Assembly: GCA_025358985.1 (NCBI GenBank)
Contig: JANYHQ010000680.1
Coordinates: 1-8,110 of the forward strand
Direction of reading: 5' to 3'
Length of the DNA: 8,110 bases
From: Acidimicrobiales bacterium
Lineage (GTDB): Bacteria; Actinomycetota; Acidimicrobiia; Acidimicrobiales; JANYDT01
Below are positions 1 to 5,656 of this stretch, one piece after another; the first letter of the stretch is position 1; each line of letters begins with the position of its first letter. Both the position numbers and the translations under genes were made by a program. The notes beneath the pieces are model-generated. The model had not been told where the DNA came from. It saw only the letters and a list, made by a program, of their open reading frames with translations, and did no database searches.

Positions 1-139
1 CCAGCACGAGGAATTGCGCCGCGCGGGTGCCTGCGCCCCACGTTACAAAATCGTTGACGAACTTCGGAGCTTGCGGCGTCTTCGGGCGCGAGGCGCGGAC
101 CAGATCGGTCGCGTAGGTCGCGACGTAATCGCTGACCGG
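1..139 (-). other. Fragment of a MoxR-family AAA+ ATPase (C-terminal lid domain) joined in frame to the acyl-CoA dehydrogenase
   Basis: Read on the minus strand, this stretch contains DYVATYATDLVRASRP, then APKFVNDFVTWGAGTRAAQF and LVL. This is the pattern I know from the helical lid of MoxR-type AAA+ chaperone ATPases: YA..LVRATRP, then P.FV...V.WGAGPRA.Q.LVL.AKA. No acyl-CoA dehydrogenase has it at this position. By hand count the first 138 bases are about 66% G+C, and codons are dominated by GCG, CGC, CCG and ACG. Positions 181-300 are about 57%. The fragment lacks the Walker A and B parts of MoxR and runs off the window. The likeliest reading is that sequence from another locus or organism was joined here. 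A natural fusion is possible but would destroy the dehydrogenase. Confidence 0.75.
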
Positions 140-865
140 GATGTTGCGGACGAAGTGATAGCCGGGCGTGTCGGTGGGAACGATGATGGAACTGAACTGC
201 ATATGCTTCTCGGCATCCGGTTCTGTTTTGGCAAACACGGTGGTGAACGCGGCCCTAGACGCCCCGGAGGTAAACCACTTGTGGCCGTTGATGACCCATT
301 CATCTCCGTCGAGATACGCCGTGGCCTGCATCCGGGTGGGATCACTGCCGGCCACCTCCGGCTCGGTGAGACCCACCGACGGATACACATCCCCGTTCAC
401 CAATGGCTTCAAGAAGCGTTCACGCTGTTCGGTGCTGGCGTACAGGTTCATCATGATCGAGTCCTGCATACTCACCGAGCCCACCGCCACCTGCCCGTAC
501 TCGGAACGGCCGATTATCTCATTGAGAAACACGAAGTCCATGAACGGCAGTCCACCGCCACCAATGTCGGCCGGGTGTCCCAGCGCCCAGAGCCCCCTGC
601 TTTTGGCCTCGGCCTTCAATTCGGCCATCACCCCGGTGGAACGACGACTAGCCGCATCACCCGGTCCCCGCACCCCAATGGATGTCTCTTCGCCCCTAGC
701 CTTGGCCGCTTCGTAGAGCGCCAGCGGCAGGCCGGTATCGGGATGGAAACCGTGCTCGGACTGGCGTTCGAGTTCCGGTTCGGCCTTGAAGACCACGTTG
801 TCGATGAAGTCTTTCATTCGAGCCCGCAGCTCGCGGACCTCATCACTCATGCCGACCTGTGTCAT
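1..865 (-). CDS. Acyl-CoA dehydrogenase, N-terminal and middle domains, running into a foreign C-terminus; partial at window edge
   Basis: Acyl-CoA dehydrogenases are FAD flavoproteins that introduce the alpha-beta double bond of acyl-CoA and pass electrons to ETF. The frame is open from ATG 865 to the window edge (288 codons, no stop). Residues 1-160 read as the helical N-terminal domain. The middle-domain signatures follow: LTEPEVAGSD (166-175), INGHKWFTSG (192-201) and SIIVPTDTPG (226-235). After FVRNIPV (238-244) the expected continuation (a Gly-rich turn, then a FDNVRVP-like stretch and the C-terminal helical domain with the catalytic Glu) is absent. Residues 242-288 instead match a MoxR ATPase lid (separate entry). 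ATG 865 is chosen because GGAG lies 6 nt upstream; ATG 850 (MSDEV) is an alternative. An insert around residues 58-85, rich in Gly, Arg and Ala, lengthens the N-terminal domain, as in ACAD10/11-like members. The gene is divergent from the 1001 gene. The family call is firm for residues 1-240; the subfamily and substrate are not determinable. Confidence 0.88.
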   Translation of the reverse strand, partial: MTQVGMSDEVRELRARMKDFIDNVVFKAEPELERQSEHGFHPDTGLPLALYEAAKARGEETSIGVRGPGDAASRRSTGVMAELKAEAKSRGLWALGHPADIGGGGLPFMDFVFLNEIIGRSEYGQVAVGSVSMQDSIMMNLYASTEQRERFLKPLVNGDVYPSVGLTEPEVAGSDPTRMQATAYLDGDEWVINGHKWFTSGASRAAFTTVFAKTEPDAEKHMQFSSIIVPTDTPGYHFVRNIPVSDYVATYATDLVRASRPKTPQAPKFVNDFVTWGAGTRAAQFLVL

Positions 866-887
866 GGCTTTCTCCGTTCGATGTTCT

Positions 888-914
888 CACGGGCACGGTG
901 ATGCCCGTGGGCAT
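888..914. promoter_or_regulatory. Overlapping inverted repeats, candidate operator or leader hairpin upstream of the acyl-CoA dehydrogenase
   Basis: CACGGGCA (888-895) and TGCCCGTG (902-909) form a perfect 8-bp inverted repeat with a 6-nt spacer. The right arm also overlaps a second palindrome, ATGCCC-GT-GGGCAT (901-914). The two foldings are mutually exclusive. The site starts 23 bp upstream of the dehydrogenase ATG, where a TetR- or GntR-type operator or a leader hairpin would be placed. No regulator gene is in the window, so the bound protein is unknown. The symmetry is directly visible; the function is inferred. Confidence 0.4.
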
Positions 915-932
915 GATCGCGCCGAAGCCATA

Positions 933-975
933 CTGCGGTCGAATGCGGTTGAATGCGGTCGAATGCGGTTGAGTG
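933..975. repeat. Tandem 10-bp repeat GAATGCGGTY in the divergent intergenic region
   Basis: Three exact-length units, GAATGCGGTT (941-950), GAATGCGGTC (951-960) and GAATGCGGTT (961-970), follow a degenerate unit CTGCGGTC (933-940) and precede a broken one starting GAGTG (971). The tenth base alternates C/T, so a 20-bp higher-order period is also visible. A 10-bp period puts each unit on the same face of the helix. This suits either cooperative binding of a regulator between two divergent genes or simple replication slippage. The array ends about 25 bp before the ATG at 1001. Confidence 0.7.
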
Positions 976-1000
976 TTCCGGGAGGGGGTAGAAGGGGAGC

Positions 1001-1192
1001 ATGACCACACCGGAGAAGGACATCGAAGAGAAGATCGCGGAACTCGAAGCCGAAGACCGCCATGTAACCGAGGTGATCGATGCCGCCCGTAAGCGAGTCA
1101 CTCCGGAACACCACCAGACGTTTGCTGATGACGGTGAAGATGACCCTGAAGATGACCCTGAAGATGTGGATCACAAGGTCACGCCCGCCTGA
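1001..1192 (+). CDS. Small highly acidic hypothetical protein (63 aa) with DDPE repeats
   Basis: I do not recognise this protein. Residues 1-32 are charged and helix-forming (for example EKIAELEAEDR), compatible with a short amphipathic or coiled-coil helix. Residues 43-57 are a run of four-residue units, DDGE-DDPE-DDPE-DVD, encoded by a 12-nt tandem repeat (1127-1162). About 22 of 63 residues are Asp or Glu against 7 Lys or Arg, so the protein is strongly anionic. No signal peptide, membrane segment or cysteine is seen. ATG 1001 is supported by the purine-rich AAGGGGAG just upstream, with a second GGAGGGG at 981-987. The stop codon is immediately followed by the TTG of the next frame, so the two are almost certainly co-transcribed and translationally coupled. 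The tail could bind a basic protein surface or divalent metal, which is speculation. Confidence 0.7.
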   Translation: MTTPEKDIEEKIAELEAEDRHVTEVIDAARKRVTPEHHQTFADDGEDDPEDDPEDVDHKVTPA

Positions 1193-2851
1193 TTGACTCT
1201 TGCCTCGATGTACGAGTCGTGGCGCCAGCCATGGGAACATTACGGGGCATTGGTCCAGGCGGTGGCGCTCGCCCTGGAAGGCGGTCTGTCTGCTTCGAAC
1301 GACGCAATTGTGACGGCGGCAACCGCAGCATTTCGTGGCGAAGGGGAGCATTTCGACCCGGTTGCGGCCTTGGTGGCTCCGTTATTGATGGACCGCTCAC
1401 GTGGTGAGCGCCGTGTAGCTGCCTCGGTGCTGGTGGCCCACGGGATACCCGAGGGCCGCGCCCGGGTAATTACCGGGGCCCGGGGTCAATTACCGATCAG
1501 TGCCATTGGGGAGGGCGCGCCGCCGGAGATCGCCTTCGATGAACTTGTGGGCTCGGTGGGTCCGGGCAAGCGCGTTCAGCGTGATGTGCGACCGGCGCAA
1601 CGATGGCTTTGGACCGGGGCGCTCTCCATGAGCGCAGTCGCCGTACTAGTGGTTGGGGGCCTGGATTGGAGAGCGCACCATCACCGGCGGTCGGGGTCGG
1701 GTAGTTATCTGCTCTGGTCACAGCAATTGCCCCAGCCGTGGGTACTGGTTTCGGCGCAGGCCACAGGGCCCATTCCAATGCGAATTCACGGCCCGTTGGT
1801 CCAGACATTCAGTTCCGGGTACTCGATAAGCGTACAGATCACCATCGGCGATGAGGTTCAACAATTCGTGGAGCCTGAACTCGGGTTGATTACCGATCAC
1901 TCCGCCCACATGGCGGACGAAGCATGGTTCGCCGCGGCCCACGCCCAAGTTTCAGACATGGGAGAGGAAAGGGTCAAGGCTCACTGGCGTGAGCAGGGTC
2001 ACAACGTGTTCATGGAGAGCCGGGGGCTGTCGGTTGAGCAGGTACACGGAGTGGCTGCAGGATTTGTACCCAAACCAGATTTCATTCGGGCCGGCTACGC
2101 CTCTCCCGACCCCAGTTGGCAAGAGTCTCACCAGGGAGGTCCTCCAATTGCTCCCACCACAGACAGGAGAGGCGTAACGATGCTGGTGTTCGGTTCCACC
2201 GAGCACCCTCAAGAATTTGTCACGGTCCGTGCCGTGCCAGTTTCGCTAACGGAGCATTCGGAACAAGTTCCGATAGCCAGTGGTGAACCGTTTCCACTCA
2301 GAAAAGGCATCACGGCGAGAGTGCGCGTCCGGCCAACGTCCGCGATGGTGTGGTTCGACCCCAAAGCTGGCGTCGTGGTGAACATGATGAGCAACGACAG
2401 CGCAGCAGTCACCCCTTTGAAGGAACTGGCCAAATCGCTGTTGATGGGTGACGCCACTCAGTGGGTGGCAGAGGCAAAGCCATTCCGCCATTCGCTGGCA
2501 GGGGGCACCCCCACCGACAGGTTCACGCTGGGTCCGTTGCCGGTGATCATCCATGCCAACCGGATGGCCAGCGGAGTTGTATGCGTACTGAAGGTCTGTA
2601 CGGTGACAGATATTTCGTCCCCAGGTGCTGAGTCTGCTGATTTCATTCTTGGTGGGCACTGGTGGCACCTTGATCACACGCCAAGCACGCTTCCGGCCCC
2701 CACATGGCGCGCTGCTCCAGCCGCTGCCTTGACTCCCAGCTACGAATCGGTCCGTCAGGCCTACACGTGGCGAGCACTCGACCTGGGTACCGCAGGACGT
2801 GCCCTTCGCCGTGGCGACGATGACTTCGCCTTCACTCGCCCCCTTGGTTGA
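1193..2851 (+). CDS. Hypothetical single-pass membrane protein with a large extracytoplasmic region (~550 aa)
   Basis: I cannot name a family. Residues 1-130 form a mostly helical, Ala-rich cytoplasmic N-terminus. Basic residues (KRVQRDVRPAQR, 126-137) precede one hydrophobic segment (about 138-156), and WRAHHHRR follows it. The remaining ~390 residues would lie outside the membrane (type II topology by the positive-inside rule, although flanking charge on both sides weakens this). That part is rich in beta-like stretches such as SISVQITIGD (211-220) and ITARVRVRP (373-381). It contains many Trp and only two cysteines, C464 and C469. No catalytic motif is evident. The first possible start is TTG 1193, directly after the upstream stop; ATG 1208 (MYESW, 547 aa) is equally plausible, and neither has a good Shine-Dalgarno. 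The layout resembles transmembrane sensor or anti-sigma proteins, but no sigma gene or zinc-binding motif supports that. Confidence 0.75.
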   Translation: MTLASMYESWRQPWEHYGALVQAVALALEGGLSASNDAIVTAATAAFRGEGEHFDPVAALVAPLLMDRSRGERRVAASVLVAHGIPEGRARVITGARGQLPISAIGEGAPPEIAFDELVGSVGPGKRVQRDVRPAQRWLWTGALSMSAVAVLVVGGLDWRAHHHRRSGSGSYLLWSQQLPQPWVLVSAQATGPIPMRIHGPLVQTFSSGYSISVQITIGDEVQQFVEPELGLITDHSAHMADEAWFAAAHAQVSDMGEERVKAHWREQGHNVFMESRGLSVEQVHGVAAGFVPKPDFIRAGYASPDPSWQESHQGGPPIAPTTDRRGVTMLVFGSTEHPQEFVTVRAVPVSLTEHSEQVPIASGEPFPLRKGITARVRVRPTSAMVWFDPKAGVVVNMMSNDSAAVTPLKELAKSLLMGDATQWVAEAKPFRHSLAGGTPTDRFTLGPLPVIIHANRMASGVVCVLKVCTVTDISSPGAESADFILGGHWWHLDHTPSTLPAPTWRAAPAAALTPSYESVRQAYTWRALDLGTAGRALRRGDDDFAFTRPLG

Positions 2852-2865
2852 CCCGAGCCAAGATC

Positions 2866-2973
2866 GAGCGCGGCACGTCGGCACAGTCAGTCCCACGAAA
2901 AGTTACCGTTTCATCCGAATGGGCCCACTTTGACTACTTTGGGCGCCAATCGGCGTGCCGACGTGCCGCGCTC
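2866..2973. repeat. Perfect 19-bp inverted repeat with 70-bp spacer (108-bp element) between convergent genes
   Basis: GAGCGCGGCACGTCGGCAC (2866-2884) is matched exactly by its reverse complement at 2955-2973. Flanking bases stop pairing at once on both sides. The element starts 14 bp after the stop of the 1193 gene and ends 23 bp before the stop of the BrkB gene, filling most of the convergent gap. There is no T-run, and the spacer is far too long for a normal intrinsic terminator. Candidate explanations are a MITE-like element (AAGA occurs at 2860-2863 and 2974-2977, near but not exactly at both ends), a long RNA stem acting on either transcript, or a recombination or binding site. No coding potential was found inside. 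Confidence 0.8.
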
Positions 2974-2996
2974 AAGAGGGGGGTGGTGGTGTGGGG

Positions 2997-3992
2997 TCAC
3001 GTGTCGCTGAACACCACAGTCACCTGTTCCTCGGGTCGGCGCTCCTCTTGCATGGCCTTCATGGCCAACACCCGTCGATCAGCGTCGGTGAGCGGTGGTT
3101 GTACCAGCGAGCGGGGCCACAAACGATGCAAACGCACCACGGTGAGTTCAGCGGCGTACAGCATCACCTGGGACCCGATCACCAAGAACGAGATAAGGCC
3201 CAACGCCGCACCGATGGCGCCATAGAGCTGTGATGAGCGCCGCAATTGGTGCTGCACCAACCGCACTCCCACCATCTGCAGCAGTTGCCACCCCGTGCCA
3301 GCCAGCAAGGCCCCCGGCCACAACGTTCGCAGAGCCAAATGACGGGGACTGAGTAACCAGAATACGGCGAGATACAGCCCCGAACTCACCACCGCTCCGC
3401 CAGCGATTCCAACACCCCCGGCGACGTTGGAGTTGTGGACAAACGTACCGAGTAGGGCCAGCACGGTGGCCGCCAACACGCCAGCTCCAAGGAGGGCAAA
3501 CAGAATCACGCTGCGGATGATGCGCAGCAAGAACGGGGGTCGGCCCTTGTGCGGAACGTGCCACACCTCGTAAAACGCGTACTGGACAGCATTTGTCACA
3601 CCCAATGCCCCCCACAGCAACCCAATGGTGCCCACCACCAGCCCCACGCCGCTGCCCGGCAGCGCACCTTCGTCGCCGGCCAGTTGCGCGCCCACCACCG
3701 GAAACTGCGACAGGGTCGACGTTCGCAATTGCTCGGCGAACTGGGGGCTGGAGCGGGCCAAGTAGGAAGTGACGGTGATCACGATGAGGGTCAAGGGGAA
3801 GAACGACAGGAATCCGTAGAACGCAATAAGGGCCGAAAGTTGACCGCCCCTGTCATCGCCGAACTTCTTGATCACCCCGAAGCCGAAGGCGCTCAGACGA
3901 TGTCGTTGTTGGAACCGATCCAGGCTTCGCACGCCGCGATCGAAGGCATTGGTGGCGGCAGTCGGTGGTGTCGGGGGCAGCACGGCGTCCAT
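2997..3992 (-). CDS. YihY/BrkB family inner-membrane protein
   Basis: This family (YihY/virulence factor BrkB, once mislabelled ribonuclease BN) consists of multi-pass membrane proteins whose molecular function is not settled. With the start at ATG 3992 the product is 331 aa, close to the usual family length. Family hallmarks are GDDRGGQLSALIAFYGFLSF (45-64), followed by FPLTLI, and LYGAIGAALGLISFLVIGSQ (256-275), followed by VMLYAAEL. About six hydrophobic segments are visible near residues 52-74, 115-137, 160-183, 192-214, 225-245 and 258-284. The cytoplasmic C-terminus is charged (KAMQEERRPEEQ). The frame extends upstream to an ATG at 4121, but that would overlap the divergent synthetase gene and add a basic, non-conserved leader, so 3992 is preferred even though no clear Shine-Dalgarno precedes it. 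The gene is convergent with the 1193 gene and divergent from the 4052 gene. Confidence 0.88.
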   Translation of the reverse strand: MDAVLPPTPPTAATNAFDRGVRSLDRFQQRHRLSAFGFGVIKKFGDDRGGQLSALIAFYGFLSFFPLTLIVITVTSYLARSSPQFAEQLRTSTLSQFPVVGAQLAGDEGALPGSGVGLVVGTIGLLWGALGVTNAVQYAFYEVWHVPHKGRPPFLLRIIRSVILFALLGAGVLAATVLALLGTFVHNSNVAGGVGIAGGAVVSSGLYLAVFWLLSPRHLALRTLWPGALLAGTGWQLLQMVGVRLVQHQLRRSSQLYGAIGAALGLISFLVIGSQVMLYAAELTVVRLHRLWPRSLVQPPLTDADRRVLAMKAMQEERRPEEQVTVVFSDT

Positions 3993-4039
3993 GTCGAGAA
4001 ATGTGTACCCCGTGTGAACGTCGCTGAATCGGGCATAGC

Positions 4040-4052
4040 TCGATAAAATCGA
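4040..4052. promoter_or_regulatory. Small palindrome in the divergent promoter region
   Basis: TCGAT-AAA-ATCGA is a perfect 5-bp inverted repeat in the 59-bp gap between the BrkB and synthetase genes. It contains TAAAAT (4044-4049), which could act as a -10 box for rightward transcription. If so, transcription would begin near 4056 and the synthetase would start at ATG 4067 rather than 4052. I see no convincing -35 element. The short palindrome could be an operator or chance. Confidence 0.3.
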
Positions 4053-5605
4053 TGGTGAAATGGGGGATGACCGCAGACACCGGCTCCACCTCCTTCGATG
4101 ACCTGCTGCGCCGGGCCGCATGGCGTGCGCCCGACGACGCGTTCGTGTGGTGGAGTGATCGAGACCGCACGATCACCTACGCCGAGGCTGATGCGCTGGC
4201 CGACCGAGCAGCGGGAGGGCTTTGTGCTCTAGGAGTGGGGCCAGGCGACCGGGTGGGACTATTGGCTCACAACGGCATCGACTACGTGGCAGCCATGCTG
4301 GGAGCATGGCGCCTCGGTGCCATAAGTGCACATATCAGTGTGCTGGTGGCGGCGGAGTTGGCCCAATACGTCAACGACTGCACACCCAAGGTGTTGGTGT
4401 ACACCCATGACCTGTTCGATGCCGTGGAGCGTGACCGCTCCTCGATGTCGTCGATTGCCCACTACCTGTGCATGGACGGTCCGCAAGAAGGCGCTCAAGC
4501 GTGGGGCGATGTACTGGCCGGTGCTGGACCGGTGCCCTCCCATCGCCCTGATGGCAATGATCCCGGCCATCTGTCGTATACGTCGGGTTCCACCGGCAAA
4601 CCCAAGGGTGCGGTACTGCGTCACGGTCCCACCGTGCGGGCCGCCCGAGCCATTGCCGAGCGACTTGAGCTCACCCGTCACGACGTGTCGTTGGCCCCCA
4701 CATCGTTGGCCAGTTCGTATCACCTGGTGGTGAATTTGCTGCCCGGGATGTACACCGGAATGACGGTGGGGCTGCGCTCGAAGTGGGACGCCACGGCCGT
4801 TCTCGACACCATCGAGGCGCGTGGTGTTTCCTATCTTCCTGCCAACCCGTTTCTCTTGGCTGAGTTGCTCGACGGGTGCCGTCAGCAGGAACGCCGACCG
4901 TCGACGTTGCGCATGGTGGTCACCGGGGGAGGGCCGGTGCCTCCGGAACTCAAGCAGGCGTTCTCTACCGAGTTGTCCCTCCCGTTTTGTGAGAGCTACG
5001 GCCAGTCCGAACTCGGTGGATTCGTAGCCCTTGGATCACCGTCGAAGCCACCTGCTTCTGACACTGCTTCGTTTTTGGCCGTGGGTAGGGCTTTGCCCGA
5101 TAGGGAGGTGATGATCATGGGTGTCGACGGGCGCGAAGTAGCAACGGCTAGTGCCGGTGAGATCGTGGTCCGTGGTGCGGTGATGTGGGGCTATTGGGGT
5201 TTGCCCGAGCGGACTGCCGAGGCGGTGGAGGGCGGGTGGCTCCATACCGGCGACACCGGCACCATGGACGCCGATGCCAACATCACGGTGCTTGGTCGAT
5301 GGAGCGAGCGCATCGAGTACGACGGTGATGTGGTGTTTCCTCGCCCATATGAGGAGGCTCTACTACGTCATCCCAATGTGAACCGGGCAGCGGTGATTGC
5401 CACCGCTGATGCGCTTCACGGGTGGGTCCCAACCGCCGTGGTGGAATTGTCTGATCCCACGGGGCCATCAACTGAACTGATTCTGGCGTGGTACCGCGCC
5501 CAGGCCGACGCAGATCAGCGGTTGGCATCGGTACAGGCGATCGAGGTGATGCCGATGACTCCCACCGGCAAACTGGACAAGGTCACGTTACGAACAATTG
5601 TGTGA
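4052..5605 (+). CDS. AMP-dependent acyl-CoA synthetase (class I adenylate-forming ligase)
   Basis: This enzyme would activate a carboxylic acid with ATP to an acyl-adenylate and then form the CoA thioester. Core motifs appear in order: the phosphate loop YTSGSTGKPKG (176-186), the substrate-pocket strand YLPANPF (261-267), ESYGQSE (314-320), which replaces the usual YG.TE, LHTGD (397-401) for ATP ribose binding, the hinge GRWSER (415-420), and the C-terminal catalytic lysine in PTGKLDK (504-510, K507). The length of 517 aa (512 from the inner start) is normal for fatty-acyl or aryl-CoA ligases. The hinge region is divergent: the common GR.KD is GRWSE and the following P.EVE is PRPYEE. All essential residues I can check remain. 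ATG 4052 has no Shine-Dalgarno; ATG 4067 (MTADTG) is preceded by GGGGG and may be the real start. The chain-length or aromatic substrate cannot be read from the sequence. Confidence 0.92.
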   Translation: MVKWGMTADTGSTSFDDLLRRAAWRAPDDAFVWWSDRDRTITYAEADALADRAAGGLCALGVGPGDRVGLLAHNGIDYVAAMLGAWRLGAISAHISVLVAAELAQYVNDCTPKVLVYTHDLFDAVERDRSSMSSIAHYLCMDGPQEGAQAWGDVLAGAGPVPSHRPDGNDPGHLSYTSGSTGKPKGAVLRHGPTVRAARAIAERLELTRHDVSLAPTSLASSYHLVVNLLPGMYTGMTVGLRSKWDATAVLDTIEARGVSYLPANPFLLAELLDGCRQQERRPSTLRMVVTGGGPVPPELKQAFSTELSLPFCESYGQSELGGFVALGSPSKPPASDTASFLAVGRALPDREVMIMGVDGREVATASAGEIVVRGAVMWGYWGLPERTAEAVEGGWLHTGDTGTMDADANITVLGRWSERIEYDGDVVFPRPYEEALLRHPNVNRAAVIATADALHGWVPTAVVELSDPTGPSTELILAWYRAQADADQRLASVQAIEVMPMTPTGKLDKVTLRTIV

Positions 5606-5656
5606 AGGTCCCTGGCCACGCTCGAGGTTGGAGCTTCTGGGCAACAACTAAGTAGT

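Noticed and set aside
14..901. Long plus-strand open frame (295 codons) opposite the acyl-CoA dehydrogenase
   Set aside because: Its translation is Arg/Gly/His-rich without family motifs, and it is antisense to a clear dehydrogenase frame, so it is a G+C-driven shadow.
933..975. CRISPR array or plasmid iterons
   Set aside because: Units are 10 bp with no spacers and no cas or rep genes nearby.
1193..2851. Anti-sigma factor assignment for the single-pass membrane protein
   Set aside because: The topology is compatible, but there is no HxxxCxxC zinc motif, no sigma factor gene beside it, and the cytoplasmic head lacks a recognisable anti-sigma domain.
2866..2973. Integron attC site
   Set aside because: It is an inverted repeat of suitable size, but there is no GTTRRRY or RYYYAAC core, the stem is perfect without extrahelical bases, and no integrase or cassette array is seen.
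3549..4046. Plus-strand open frame of 165 codons opposite the BrkB gene
   Set aside because: It is antisense to a recognisable membrane protein, has low-complexity polar composition and no motif or credible ribosome site.
3993..4121. N-terminal extension of the BrkB protein to ATG 4121
   Set aside because: It would overlap the divergent synthetase start and adds an Arg/Ser-rich leader not expected in the family; ATG 3992 gives a normal length.
5606..5656. Possible bidirectional terminator between the synthetase and DUF2786 genes
   Set aside because: Only a 4-bp GCTC/GAGC stem (5620-5634) and AACTA-AG-TAGTT (5646-5657) are present, with no T-run; too weak to call.
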